Assembly: GCF_012489685.1 (NCBI RefSeq) | Contig: NC_080042.1 | Span: 29,641,158-29,705,157 of the forward strand | Source of the DNA: Lotus japonicus | Taxonomy: Eukaryota > Streptophyta > Magnoliopsida > Fabales > Fabaceae | Reading direction: 5' to 3' | DNA: 64,000 nt | Shown: piece by piece, positions 23,453 to 32,949 of the stretch | Position numbering within the stretch: the stretch's first letter is position 1 | Layout of the letters: each line of letters starts with the position of its first letter | Notes under the pieces: model-generated | Databases searched by the model: none | Told to the model about the DNA's origin: nothing | Seen by the model: only the letters and a program-made list of their open reading frames with translations | Made by a program: the position numbers and the translations under genes

Positions 23453-24307
23453 GACTTCGTGCCTTTAGGATTAGCTGTGACAAATGTCGTTAGGAACATC
23501 GCTGTAAAATTTGTTTTCCGAAGTGTTAACTTTGAGGTTTTGGGCTTTTATTTTGGACCAAAACGCCCCTGTATAGCCGTATTTCGATCCGATTGTCCGA
23601 AAATTTTTCCGACAGTTTCTTTGCCTTAGTTTTACCCTAAAACTACCTTGTAAACAGATTAGATCGAAGAAAAAGAGCCGGAGCTCTTTTCTCTATATGG
23701 CCGAGAGCTTAGTCAAGGGGAGGGGTTTCGTTTTCGAAAACTTGTCGTTTCGTACCCGATTGTTGTATTCTGAAGCTTCGATGCTTTGTCTATCGTTAAT
23801 GAGTTGTATTGTGATCGAGCTAATCGATTTTGTTTGGATTTCTGCTTTGTTTTCTCCGAGGTTCAGTTGAAGAACTTTGGGTTTCTCAGAGCGATTGTGT
23901 GAAGGGAACTTAGACCACGAGGCTGGAGCAACTCGAGGTTAGGGCAACTTACTATTAGCTAAGACTGCATGATAGGCGTCGATAAATTCGACTTATACTT
24001 TACTTTGATGTTGCTTATGATGATGAACTAATGTTATGATGTTTTCCATAACTTATGATATTGAGATGTTATTGAATTGTGCGTTTTGACGCGACTTCGG
24101 AGTGGGGAATCATGGAACTGGTGATAGTTGATATTTCGGGTTGGGGAAACAACCCTATGCAAGTCCAAACATGGGGTTTGAGACTTAGCCATTCGTTGGT
24201 ATACTTAGACTTTCCCCGGGAATTTCTTTTGGCGGGTTTTTGGAAAACTTAGAATGGATAGAATTTTGAAAACTAGAGACTTTGAGAAATAAACTCATAA
24301 CTTGACT
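23453..24307 (+). mobile_element. 5' LTR of A1, part 2 of 3
   Basis: Resumes at ACTTCGTGCC exactly where part 1 stopped, after the repeated GACTT. It matches A3 at about 53697-54560. It contains the exon-2-like segment (23861-23937), bounded by TTCTCCGAG before and CTCGAG|GTTAGG after. It ends in TGACT (24303-24307), the duplication of B1. Confidence 0.9.
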
Positions 24308-24982
24308 TGTAAGGCCCAAGTTTTAACGCTTTGGATAAGTGAATAAAATAAAAGAGTTTATTTGATTAAGATAAATTTGTGAAGGAAAAAGGTTCAGGAA
24401 AAGTCCAAGAATTATCGAAAAACCGATAAGAGTTATAGCACGACTAACATACGCTTAATCCTAGGTCAAAGGTATTAGTGAATAGTTAATTTACGCTTTA
24501 GGACACGATGGAAACTAATTCCAAAAATCCTCAGAGAAATGTTAGAACTTCTCTTTTCCGTCCTTAAACAATTATTTCGATGCGAAATCCTGGAAAGTAC
24601 GAACGTCAAATTCCAATTCTCGGAAGTTTGCCGAAACGGAATCCCTGATAGTTCGAGAAAACCTAAGATCGACAGACGATGAAGACTTTTTCTATTCGGA
24701 GCTGCAAAAGAAGATTCCACCCGCGTTCTCCTATTTCTCTCATCATTCCTAATCTTTCTTCAGAAGGAAGTTTTCTCATCCGACGATCACTGCAAAAAGT
24801 AGTTTTTCGGGATAATCCGACTTACACCGACTTATGCCGATTTTGGATCTTTTGGTTTAATTCCAAGAATCCTGTTTTGAGTTCTAGAATTCTGTCGCCA
24901 GAACCTATCTTAGAATGCGCAGAGGAACGCGCAGGAAAAATCGGAATCGCAAAAAAATCTTTTTTCCGTTTTTTCCAAAACC

Positions 24983-24990
24983 TATAAATA
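24983..24990 (+). promoter_or_regulatory. TATA box of B1 5' LTR
   Basis: TATAAATA in the context CCTATAAATAGC. The same element recurs at 33625-33632 (3' LTR), 11997 (A1) and 53296 (A3). B2 LTRs have TATATATAG at 43014, 50743, 51655 and, in reverse, 49083-49090. Transcription would be expected to start about 30 bp downstream. Confidence 0.75.
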
Positions 24991-25791
24991 GCTTGAAAAT
25001 TAGATTTTTTGCAAAAAAATACCCATTTCCCCTCCCCAAACCCGCGAGCACCTAGAGAGAGAGAGAGATCCGGATCTTCGTCGTTTCTTGCCCGTTTGCT
25101 TCACCGATCGTCACTAATCGAAGACCTCGAGGTAGGTAAACTATACTCTCCTTCGAATCGTCGTTTCTGTCCACTTCTCCTACGACTTTCTGAGTTCAAA
25201 ATTTTGAGGTTTTTGAAAAACTGTTCAAATACGCTGATTTCAGTGTCTAAACTTCTTCCCTGCATGCTCCTGAGCGTGTTCTGCGGATTAGATTTTGTCA
25301 AATGTCGACGAAATGCCGCCGGGATCAATTTCTACCTTAAATACCCATTTTTCGGCAAAGTCGCAACCTTTACGCTCTAATCTATCGACTTGGCTTAGTG
25401 CTAGTAGGATTTGTCGTCATAAACGTCGTTGTGGACGTCCCCATCCAATTTGTTTTTCAAAAATCCAATTTTGAAATTTTGAGCTAAAAATAATGACCAA
25501 ACTACCCCTATATCAGTTTTCGATCCGAAAATTTTTCCGAGCCTAGAACCGTCTTAGTTACGGCTTATGTTAACCTAGGAACCAAGTTTGATCGAAGAAA
25601 AATCGACCCTCCCAATTAAAGGAAGTGGCCGAGAGCTATATCAAGGGGGGGGAGAATCCGATTTTTCGAAAACTTGTCTTAACGCGTTAGATTGTCGTAC
25701 CACGGAGGTAGAAGTGTACCGTGTAACCCTAGGACTCTTTGATTGCTGAGTTTCTGACTCTTGGTGTTGATTTCTGTGATTTTTGCTTAAG

Positions 25792-25869
25792 GTTCGTTTG
25801 AGGAGATTCCCAGAGATCAAGGAGAAGAGCTTGAAGAACATTTTGAGGAAGAAGCTGGAAGACCCACCG
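25792..25869 (+). other. Predicted second leader exon in B1 LTR
   Basis: A 78 bp segment between a 3' splice-like site (pyrimidine-rich, ...TTTTTGCTTAAG|G) and a strong donor (CACCG|GTGAGGG). The same arrangement occurs in B2 copies (near 43826, 52475) and A copies (23861, 54108). One frame is acidic and conserved (FEEIPRDQGEELEEHFEEEA in B1, FEELQEEQGLDCEE in B2). It contains no ATG. Splicing is inferred, not observed. Confidence 0.45.
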
Positions 25870-26497
25870 GTGAGGGCTACTCTCTGAATTACTAGATAAT
25901 GCTTTAGGGGTCGACAAATTCGACTTGATTTATGTGTTATGCACTAAATTGCTAAATGTCTGAATTGTTCTCTGAGGCTTCGGCCGACCTTGCTGAGTAT
26001 TTGATGCCATGATATTGTGTGCTAAATGATTCACATGCTACGTGCTACATGGTTAACTTAGGATGTGTTGGAATATGTTGTTTATGCTTTTGACTGAGCT
26101 GTTTTATTTATGCTATTCCACTTATACATGAGATTCTGAGGAGTGAGGATTACGGGCAGGTCATGCCAAATTTTTATGAGATTTTGAGAGAGTTTTAAAG
26201 GACGAACGGAGTTCGGACCTTGTTATGTTTTAATGGATCGAGACCTTCTCAGGGTATTATTTGAGATTGTGGGATCTCTGAAAACTCTTAGGAAGTATTA
26301 TAAGATTAAAATGAAAACTATTTTATCACGGAAAACTCATAAGACATTAATCAATTTCTAAATCCTTTGAACAATAATAATACCCTTAGATAAGAGCTTA
26401 GAGCCCGAATATTAGTTTGGGAAATATGAGAAGTGTCGTCGAGTCCACGTTTTGAGGAAATATACAAGTCTTCGAGTATGTTGAAAACTCTTTTGCT

Positions 26498-26633
26498 CGA
26501 TGAGCAGTTTAATGTTTGGCTATCTAAAGTTTAGCCGGAGACTATGAGTTTCCAAGTACTTCGGTACCTTTTCGCTCGATGAGCAGTTTATTGATTGGCT
26601 ATCTAAAGTTTAGCCGGGAACCATGAGTTCCAA
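26498..26633 (+). repeat. Duplicated hairpin module in B1 LTR
   Basis: Two successive units each contain GCTCGATGAGC (4 bp stem, 3-base loop) followed by GGCTA...TAGCC around TCTAAAGTT. The first unit also has outer arms AAACTC/GAGTTT. B2 has related hairpins (GCTCTGGGAGC and GCTCGTTGAGC near 44569 and 44650), so the stems persist while loop bases change. Confidence 0.6.
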
Positions 26634-27315
26634 AGTATCTTCTTCTTCTTTTGATTAATTCATTTTTGTCGCAGAATCGACATTTGCCTTAGGGTATTTT
26701 TTTTTTAGAGACTTTAAGTTACTTAGAACACGTGGCGACGTGTCGGGTGAGGTCGGAGACGTTGTTTGGCTAATCACTTGCATTCATGCACTCATTTTGA
26801 GGTTAATACACGGCGTGATACCGGACCTCGGTGGATTCCAAAATGGTCATAAGACCCGGATTTCCATATTTAGGACACTACGGTGGTCCTCAGTAGCAGA
26901 CGGAATGGCAGACCTACGGGTTCACTGCTGATCTGACTACTTTTGTGTGGTGTAAGAGACACGCGAGCAGGAAGGTACCCACCGTGGCTGGTGTTAGGGC
27001 CGCCTCGTTGATGTCCATCCTTCTTCCGGAATGCATTTTGTTACCCAGCATTGCATTTCATGCAACATACATGCTGACTTAGTTGCTGAGTGTGATTGGT
27101 ACCTGTTTATCATATTTGAGGCATGCTATTTGTTATTATGATTTCTTATATTCATTATGATACTTGCAACCCTAGGAAGTCATCCCTAAGATTATAAGCC
27201 TGAGAGGCAAATATTTATTATCCTATATTATATCTGGTTTTATTATTTATATAATTCTTTGGAGTTGACCCTCGCGTCTGCTGTGTGTGTTTGGGCGGAC
27301 TACGCCATTTGTCAG

Positions 27316-27798
27316 ATGAGTATGGCGGATTGGTTTACGATGGTCAGCCCCTCGGGGGGGACCAGGTACGAGATGCTTGATCAGGACGACCCAGGTGCAT
27401 GGGTGGTCGACCCCATAGGCCACCGTGCGACCTACACCGGTCGGATCATGGAGGACCGTGTTGACCGATTCGGACGCTTGACGGAGGGGGTGATGAGGAG
27501 GCACATAGTGAGCTTCAACCTGCCTCCAGGTGTACACTGTGGACCCGGCTTGGGAGGACCTCCACCGCCACCATCCCCTTCGGATGATGAGGACCCCTCT
27601 GAGGAGGTGCCAGTAGGTGGGGCTTCGACGGAGTCTAGTCCGTCTACTGCTGCTGCTGTCGTCGCGGATCTCGTTCCGGGCCCCGAGCCCGAGAGGCCAG
27701 TGCAGGAGCGCATTAGGGTGGACAGAGAGGGCAGTGTTGAGTATGTCGACTTAGTCGTCCTGGATGCAGATTCGGATGACGACCGCGCTAGCATGTAG
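27316..27798 (+). CDS. LTR-encoded ORF, B1 5' LTR, 160 aa
   Basis: I do not recognise this protein family. It lies wholly inside the LTR. The ATG at 27316 directly follows TTTGTCAG, a splice-acceptor-like site; the open frame extends upstream to a TTG without another ATG. The N-terminal core reads ADWFTMVSPSGGTRYEM, AWVVDP, GHRATYTGRIMEDR, GRLTEGV, then SFNLPPGVHCGPG. A proline run, DDEDPSEE and a Ser/Thr-rich stretch follow, and the protein ends YVDLVVLDADSDDDRASM, which resembles a SUMO-interacting motif. Homologues with the same order are in B2 (46237-46713) and A1 (37412-38098). Conservation between subfamilies argues for a real protein. Confidence 0.6.
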   Translation: MSMADWFTMVSPSGGTRYEMLDQDDPGAWVVDPIGHRATYTGRIMEDRVDRFGRLTEGVMRRHIVSFNLPPGVHCGPGLGGPPPPPSPSDDEDPSEEVPVGGASTESSPSTAAAVVADLVPGPEPERPVQERIRVDREGSVEYVDLVVLDADSDDDRASM

Positions 27799-28285
27799 GA
27801 TCGAGTGCTAGTGTGGGCTCCTCGGATAGGGATTAGTGTAGGAGTAGTGTCGATGCTCTGACCGTCATGCTTCAGTTTTGGGGACAGGGTAGTTTCCTAC
27901 CGGTAGCTTTTTGTGTGGTTTCCTATGGAGATCACAGAGAGCTGGTTGGATTTAGGGGGTCTTTTCTTAGGCCTCTGGGCCAACTTGTTCTCAGATTTTG
28001 AGGTTTAGTGTTGCGGACACAGTATTTTTACCTTGGACTGTACATATTGCCTTCGGGCGTTACTCTCTTTCTGTCACCCGTCACTGGAGGTTACTCGTGA
28101 CGTGGTTGTATTTAGCGAGGCATGTATATATAGTTGTATAGTAGTTTCTTTTATCTTTTGTTGGGAAGTTTATTGCTTTCTGTCTTTAGTTATATTGTCG
28201 AAAAAAAATAATTCACGTTTTTTTTCCGCTTAAGTATTTCTTTTGGTTACTAAAGTGACGCCACCGAAATCGGGGTGTTACATTG

Positions 28286-28297
28286 TGGTATCAGAGC
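28286..28297 (+). other. Primer-binding site of B1
   Basis: TGGTATCAGAGC, three bases after the 5' LTR, initiator Met tRNA type. Confidence 0.95.
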
Positions 28298-28493
28298 TTA
28301 GTCGAGTCTTTTGGGAGTCTTGGGGAATAGGTCTTCTGTGCTAGGTTGTGTGACTCTGCAAAGAGTAAAAATTGATTGTCTGCCAAGCGATTTTTCGCTT
28401 AGAATTGTTTGAAGTTATTGCTTAATCATATTGTATATTTATATTAGATGCTATCTTATGATGAGCACTAACTGTTTGTTAATTTAGCAGAAC

Positions 28494-29843
28494 ATGGTGA
28501 ACGCTAACCAACTAGCTGAGATGATGGCCACTATGGCCCAAGCTGTGACTGCACAGGCAAACGATAATGCTATGAGGCGTGCTGCTGAGGAGGCACGTGA
28601 TCAGCACCAACGCCAGAGGGAAGTGACAATGGACCAGAACAGAGGCCTGAATGATTTCAGGAGACAGGATCCACCTAAGTTCTCGGGGGGTACTGACCCG
28701 GACAAAGCGGATCTCTGGATCCAGGAGATTGAAAAGATCTTCGGTGTATTACAGACTGCTGAGGGGGCCAAGGTGGGAATGGCAACCTTTCTACTGTTGG
28801 GTGATGCTGAGTACTGGTGGAGAGGCGCCAGAGGAATGATGGAAGCAAACAACTTGGAAGTGAATTGGGTTTCGTTTCGTGCTGCTTTTCTGGAGAAGTA
28901 TTTTCCAGATAGTGCTCGGGACGAGCGTGAGTCGCAATTCCTGACACTTCGTCAGGGTAGCATGACCATCCCGGAATATGCTGCCAAGCTGGAATCGTTG
29001 GCCAAGCACTTTCGATTCTTCCGCAATGGGGTCGATGAACCCTACATGTGCAAGCGCTTTGTGAATGGGCTGAGGCCCGATATTGAAGACTCGGTGAAAC
29101 CGTTGGGAATCACTCGTTTTCAGACTTTGGTTGAGAAAGCCACTGAGGTGGAGATAATGAAGAACAGGAGACTGAACCGTGTTGGAACAGGAGGGCCGAT
29201 GAGGTCGGGCTCTCAAAATTTTCAAGGCAGAGGGAGATTTCAGAGCAGGAGGCCGTATCAACGTCCTGCAGGTAGAGGAATTGCTTCAGGATCTTATAGG
29301 CCCATGGTGGGTACTGCTGGAGGTTCTAGAGGTCAGACTGTGAACAGGGAGATGACCTGTTACAGATGTGGGCAGCCTGGGCACTATGCCAATGCTTGTA
29401 CTGACATGAGGCCCAAATGCTTTAACTGTAACAAGTTGGGGCATACTGCTGCTCAATGCAGAGCACCCAAGACAGAACCAGCTGTTAACACTGCTCGTGG
29501 GAAGCGTCCTGCTGCCAGGGCAAGAGTCTACACCATGGATGGTGAAGAAGCTGAAGGGGTTGATGGTCTGATCAGGGGAGACTGCGAGATTGACGGTAAT
29601 CTCCTAACTGTACTTTTCGATTCCGGAGCAACGCACTCTTTTATCTCTAGGGAATGTGCTGCTAGATTAAAACTTCCCGTTACTGCTTTGAGTTTCGATC
29701 TTATAGTTACCACACCTGCCAAAACTCTGCTTGCCAATACTGCATGCATGTATTGCCCAGTAACCTATAGAGATCGAGTTTACCATGCTAACCTAGTGTG
29801 CCTAACTCTCAAGAACCTAGATGTTATCCTAGGGATGGACTAG
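28494..29843 (+). CDS. gag: B1 GAG and protease, 449 aa, ends at an internal amber stop
   Basis: ATG at 28494 (MVNANQLAEMMATMAQ). The gag domain spans roughly residues 55-200 (DPPKFSGGTDPDKADLWIQE ... SMTIPEYAAKLESLAKHF). Two CCHC zinc knuckles follow, CYRCGQPGHYANAC at about 289 and CFNCNKLGHTAAQC shortly after. The aspartic protease has its active site at Asp376 ([10 protein letters not shown]). The frame ends at TAG (29841-29843) after DVILGMD, a place where A1 has Trp. The pol frame continues in the same phase, so this is one gag-pol frame with a nonsense codon rather than two genes. Confidence 0.93.
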   Translation: MVNANQLAEMMATMAQAVTAQANDNAMRRAAEEARDQHQRQREVTMDQNRGLNDFRRQDPPKFSGGTDPDKADLWIQEIEKIFGVLQTAEGAKVGMATFLLLGDAEYWWRGARGMMEANNLEVNWVSFRAAFLEKYFPDSARDERESQFLTLRQGSMTIPEYAAKLESLAKHFRFFRNGVDEPYMCKRFVNGLRPDIEDSVKPLGITRFQTLVEKATEVEIMKNRRLNRVGTGGPMRSGSQNFQGRGRFQSRRPYQRPAGRGIASGSYRPMVGTAGGSRGQTVNREMTCYRCGQPGHYANACTDMRPKCFNCNKLGHTAAQCRAPKTEPAVNTARGKRPAARARVYTMDGEEAEGVDGLIRGDCEIDGNLLTVLFDSGATHSFISRECAARLKLPVTALSFDLIVTTPAKTLLANTACMYCPVTYRDRVYHANLVCLTLKNLDVILGMD

Positions 29844-32800
29844 TTGTCCCACTATCATTGTCTTCTGGACTGCAGCCGAAAGAGAGTGGTATTTCCCGAC
29901 TCGGATCTTTCCGAGTATTTATTCGCCAATCAGATCAGCGTCTCTCTGAATGAAGGATCTCAAGAGTATCCAGTTTTGTTAAGCTTGGAGAGTAAAGGGA
30001 ATTCGGAAGTGAGTAATATTCCAGTTGTGAGGGACTTCGCGGATGTTTTTCCTGGCGATGTACCTGGTTTGCCGCCTGTACGCGACATTGAATTTGCTAT
30101 TGACATCGTACCGGGAACAGGACCGATTTCGATTGCACCATATCGGATGGCACCTGCGGAATTGGTGGAGTTGAAGTCTCAACTTGAGGATCTTCTGTCG
30201 AAGGGATTCATCCGACCAAGCGTTTCACCTTGGGGAGCACCCGTCTTATTGGTGAAAAAGAAGGATGGGAAATCTAGACTTTGTGTCGACTATCGACAAC
30301 TGAACAAAGTGACCGTCAAGAATAGGTATCCGCTACCTAGAATTGATGATTTGATGGATCAACTACGAGGAGCTGCGATATTCTCAAAGATAGACCTGAA
30401 GTCGGGTTACCATCAGATCAGAGTAAAGACTGAGGATATCCAGAAGACGGCATTCCGGACTCGTTATGGACACTATGAGTATCTAGTGATGCCATTTGGG
30501 GTGACAAACGCACCTGCTATCTTCATGGATTACATGAACAGGACATTCCATCCGTTCTTGGATCGATTCGTCGTGGTGTTTATCGACGACATTCTGATCT
30601 ACTCAAAGAACGCTGAAGATCATGAAGGGCACTTGCGTCAGGTTTTACAAGTGTTGAGAGAGACAAAGCTGTACGCCAACCCTTCTAAGTGTGAATTTTG
30701 GCTCGAAGAGGTAAAATTCTTGGGCCATGTGATCTCTAAAGAAGGTATAGCTGTGGATCCAGCAAAGGTAGAGACGGTGTTGTCATGGGAACGACCAAAG
30801 ACCGTGACTGAGATCAGGAGTTTTGTCGGTTTGGCGGGATACTATCGTCGCTTCATTGAGAATTTCGCCAAGATCGTTGGACCCTTGACTCAACTTACGA
30901 GAAAGGATCAACCTTTTGCATGGACCGAAGCGTGCGAAACTAGCTTTCAGACAATGAAGGAACGTTTGACGACGTCACCTGTACTCGTCTTACCGCAACC
31001 AGAGGAACCGTATGAAGTGTACTGTGATGCTTCGCATCAAGGTTTGGGATGTGTGCTGATGCAGCATCGGAAGGTGGTGGCTTATGCTTCACGACAACTG
31101 AAGACTCATGAGAAGAACTATCCGACTCATGACTTAGAACTTGCTGCCATTGTGTTTTCGTTGAAGATCTGGAGACATCACTTATATGGATGCAATTTCA
31201 CCATATTTAGTGATCACAAGAGCTTGAAGTACTTGTTCGACCAGAAGGAGTTGAACATGAGACAACGACGTTGGATGGAGTTTCTCAAGGATTACGATTT
31301 TACCTTACATTACCATCCTGGAAAAGCTAATGTTGTTGCTGATGCATTGAGCAGGAAGATGCATATCTCGTCAATGATGGTGAAGGAGCTGCAACTGCTG
31401 GAACAATTCCGAGATTTGAGTTTGGACGTAAGAGTATCCGAGGGAGAACTGAGGTTCGGGATGATCAGGATTACCAATGGATTGATGGAAGAAATCCGAG
31501 ACCAACAGTTACAAGATGAATTTTTACTCGGAAAAAGGAATTTGGTAATTCAGGGTAAGGACCCGGAATTCAAGGTAGGAAGTGACAATATCCTACGGTG
31601 TAAGGGTAGAGTTTGCGTACCTAACAACCCTGACTTAAGGAGGTTGATAATGGACGAAGGTCACAAAAGTAAGTTGAGCATTCACCCTGGAATGAAAAAG
31701 ATGCATCAGGACTTGAAGGTGAATTTTGGGTGGCCAGGAATGAAAAGACAAGTGGCAGAATATGTAGCTGCATGTTTAACCTGTCAAAAGGCGAAGGTGG
31801 AACATCAGAAATCTGCGGGTATGCTACAAAGCTTGGATGTACCTCAATGGAAATGGGATAGCATATCGATGGATTTTGTCGTGGCATTACCAAGAACTCA
31901 AAAAGGATATGATTCGATTTGGGTAGTCGTGGATCGATTGACTAAGTCGGCTCATTTCATACCTGTGAGAACTACGTACAACGTGGATAAGCTATCAGAG
32001 ATTTATATAGCTGAGATTGTGCGACTTCATGGAGTGCCAACAAGTATCGTTTCCGATAGAGACCCGAAGTTTACTTCACATTTGTGGGGAGCTCTTCATG
32101 AGGCTTTGGGAACGAGGCTGAGATTAAGTTCTGCTTATCATCCACAGACTGATGGGCAAACTGAGAGAACTATCCAATCATTGGAGGATTTGCTACGAGC
32201 TTGCGTGTTAGACAACAAGGGCAGTTGGGATACCCTATTGCCACTGATTGAATTCACATATAACAACAGTTTTCATACGACCATAGGTATGGCACTGTAT
32301 GAGGCATTGTATGGCCGCAAGTGTAGAACACCTTTATGTTGGTATCAAGATGGAGAGAATTTGTTAGTAGGACCGGAACTTCTGCAACAGACGACTGAGA
32401 AGATTAAACAGATCAGAGAGAAGATGAAGGCTTCTCAGAGTAGACAGAAGAGCTATGCAGATCAAAGGCGCAGAACCGTGGAATTTGAAGAAGGAGATCA
32501 TGTGTTTCTGCGAGTTACTCAGACTACAGGAGTTGGTCGAGCAATCAAGTCAAGAAAGCTTACGCCAAAGTTCATTGGACCTTATCAGATTACTCGTCGT
32601 GTAGGACCGGTAGCTTATCAGATCGTACTACCGCCTTTTCTATCAAACATTCACGATGTATTCCATGTGTCACAACTGAGGAAGTATATTGCTGATCCGA
32701 CACATGTTATCGAGCTGGATGACGTTGAGTTGAAGGATAACTTGTCTTTCGAAACACCGCCAATCAGCATTGGTGACACAAGGATAAAGCAGTTGAGGGG

Positions 32801-32912
32801 AAAAGAGATCGAATTAGTGAAGGTTATTTGGAACAAGGACACCGGCGATGCGACGTGGGAGCTGAAGGAAAAGATCAAGGAACAGTACCCAGAACTTTTT
32901 ACTGAACCATAA
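29844..32912 (+). CDS. pol: B1 POL: RT, RNase H, integrase, chromodomain-like tail
   Basis: Same phase as gag, 1,022 codons to TAA at 32912. RT begins near [20 protein letters not shown]; the catalytic [11 protein letters not shown] maps to about 30573-30605 (FIDD at 30579-30590). RNase H has [15 protein letters not shown] and [10 protein letters not shown]. Integrase has the zinc region ([18 protein letters not shown] ... CLTCQKAK) and the core D, D and E ([29 protein letters not shown]). The GPY-type segment ([20 protein letters not shown]) and reduced chromodomain tail ([20 protein letters not shown]) follow. No stop or frameshift inside. It lacks its own ATG start, so it would need readthrough of the amber codon or trans supply. 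Confidence 0.94.
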   Translation: MSHYHCLLDCSRKRVVFPDSDLSEYLFANQISVSLNEGSQEYPVLLSLESKGNSEVSNIPVVRDFADVFPGDVPGLPPVRDIEFAIDIVPGTGPISIAPYRMAPAELVELKSQLEDLLSKGFIRPSVSPWGAPVLLVKKKDGKSRLCVDYRQLNKVTVKNRYPLPRIDDLMDQLRGAAIFSKIDLKSGYHQIRVKTEDIQKTAFRTRYGHYEYLVMPFGVTNAPAIFMDYMNRTFHPFLDRFVVVFIDDILIYSKNAEDHEGHLRQVLQVLRETKLYANPSKCEFWLEEVKFLGHVISKEGIAVDPAKVETVLSWERPKTVTEIRSFVGLAGYYRRFIENFAKIVGPLTQLTRKDQPFAWTEACETSFQTMKERLTTSPVLVLPQPEEPYEVYCDASHQGLGCVLMQHRKVVAYASRQLKTHEKNYPTHDLELAAIVFSLKIWRHHLYGCNFTIFSDHKSLKYLFDQKELNMRQRRWMEFLKDYDFTLHYHPGKANVVADALSRKMHISSMMVKELQLLEQFRDLSLDVRVSEGELRFGMIRITNGLMEEIRDQQLQDEFLLGKRNLVIQGKDPEFKVGSDNILRCKGRVCVPNNPDLRRLIMDEGHKSKLSIHPGMKKMHQDLKVNFGWPGMKRQVAEYVAACLTCQKAKVEHQKSAGMLQSLDVPQWKWDSISMDFVVALPRTQKGYDSIWVVVDRLTKSAHFIPVRTTYNVDKLSEIYIAEIVRLHGVPTSIVSDRDPKFTSHLWGALHEALGTRLRLSSAYHPQTDGQTERTIQSLEDLLRACVLDNKGSWDTLLPLIEFTYNNSFHTTIGMALYEALYGRKCRTPLCWYQDGENLLVGPELLQQTTEKIKQIREKMKASQSRQKSYADQRRRTVEFEEGDHVFLRVTQTTGVGRAIKSRKLTPKFIGPYQITRRVGPVAYQIVLPPFLSNIHDVFHVSQLRKYIADPTHVIELDDVELKDNLSFETPPISIGDTRIKQLRGKEIELVKVIWNKDTGDATWELKEKIKEQYPELFTEP

Positions 32913-32933
32913 GTTTCGAGGTCGAAACTTTCT

Positions 32934-32949
32934 TTTTGGAGGGTAGTAA
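32934..32949 (+). other. Polypurine tract of B1
   Basis: TTTTGGAGGGTAGTAA immediately before the 3' LTR. It follows the conserved GTTTCGAGGTCGAAAC palindrome (32913-32929), which also precedes the 3' LTR in A2 and C. Confidence 0.85.

Larger units (their letters stand above)
24308..28282 (+). mobile_element. 5' LTR of B1
   Basis: TGTAAGGCCCAAG ... CGGGGTGTTACA. Order: about 675 bp U3, TATA box (24983), exon-1-like segment ending CTCGAG|GTAGGT (GT at 25132), exon-2-like segment (25792-25869), hairpin pairs (26505-26625), LTR ORF (27316-27798), then the end of the leader. R and U5 together are therefore about 3.3 kb, which is very long. Confidence 0.95.

Noticed and set aside
24679..25380. ORFs of 102 and 123 codons in B1 U3/leader (also at 33321-33869)
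   Set aside because: They cross the TATA box and the predicted donor, and the 3' LTR copy of the second is interrupted; they are not conserved in B2.
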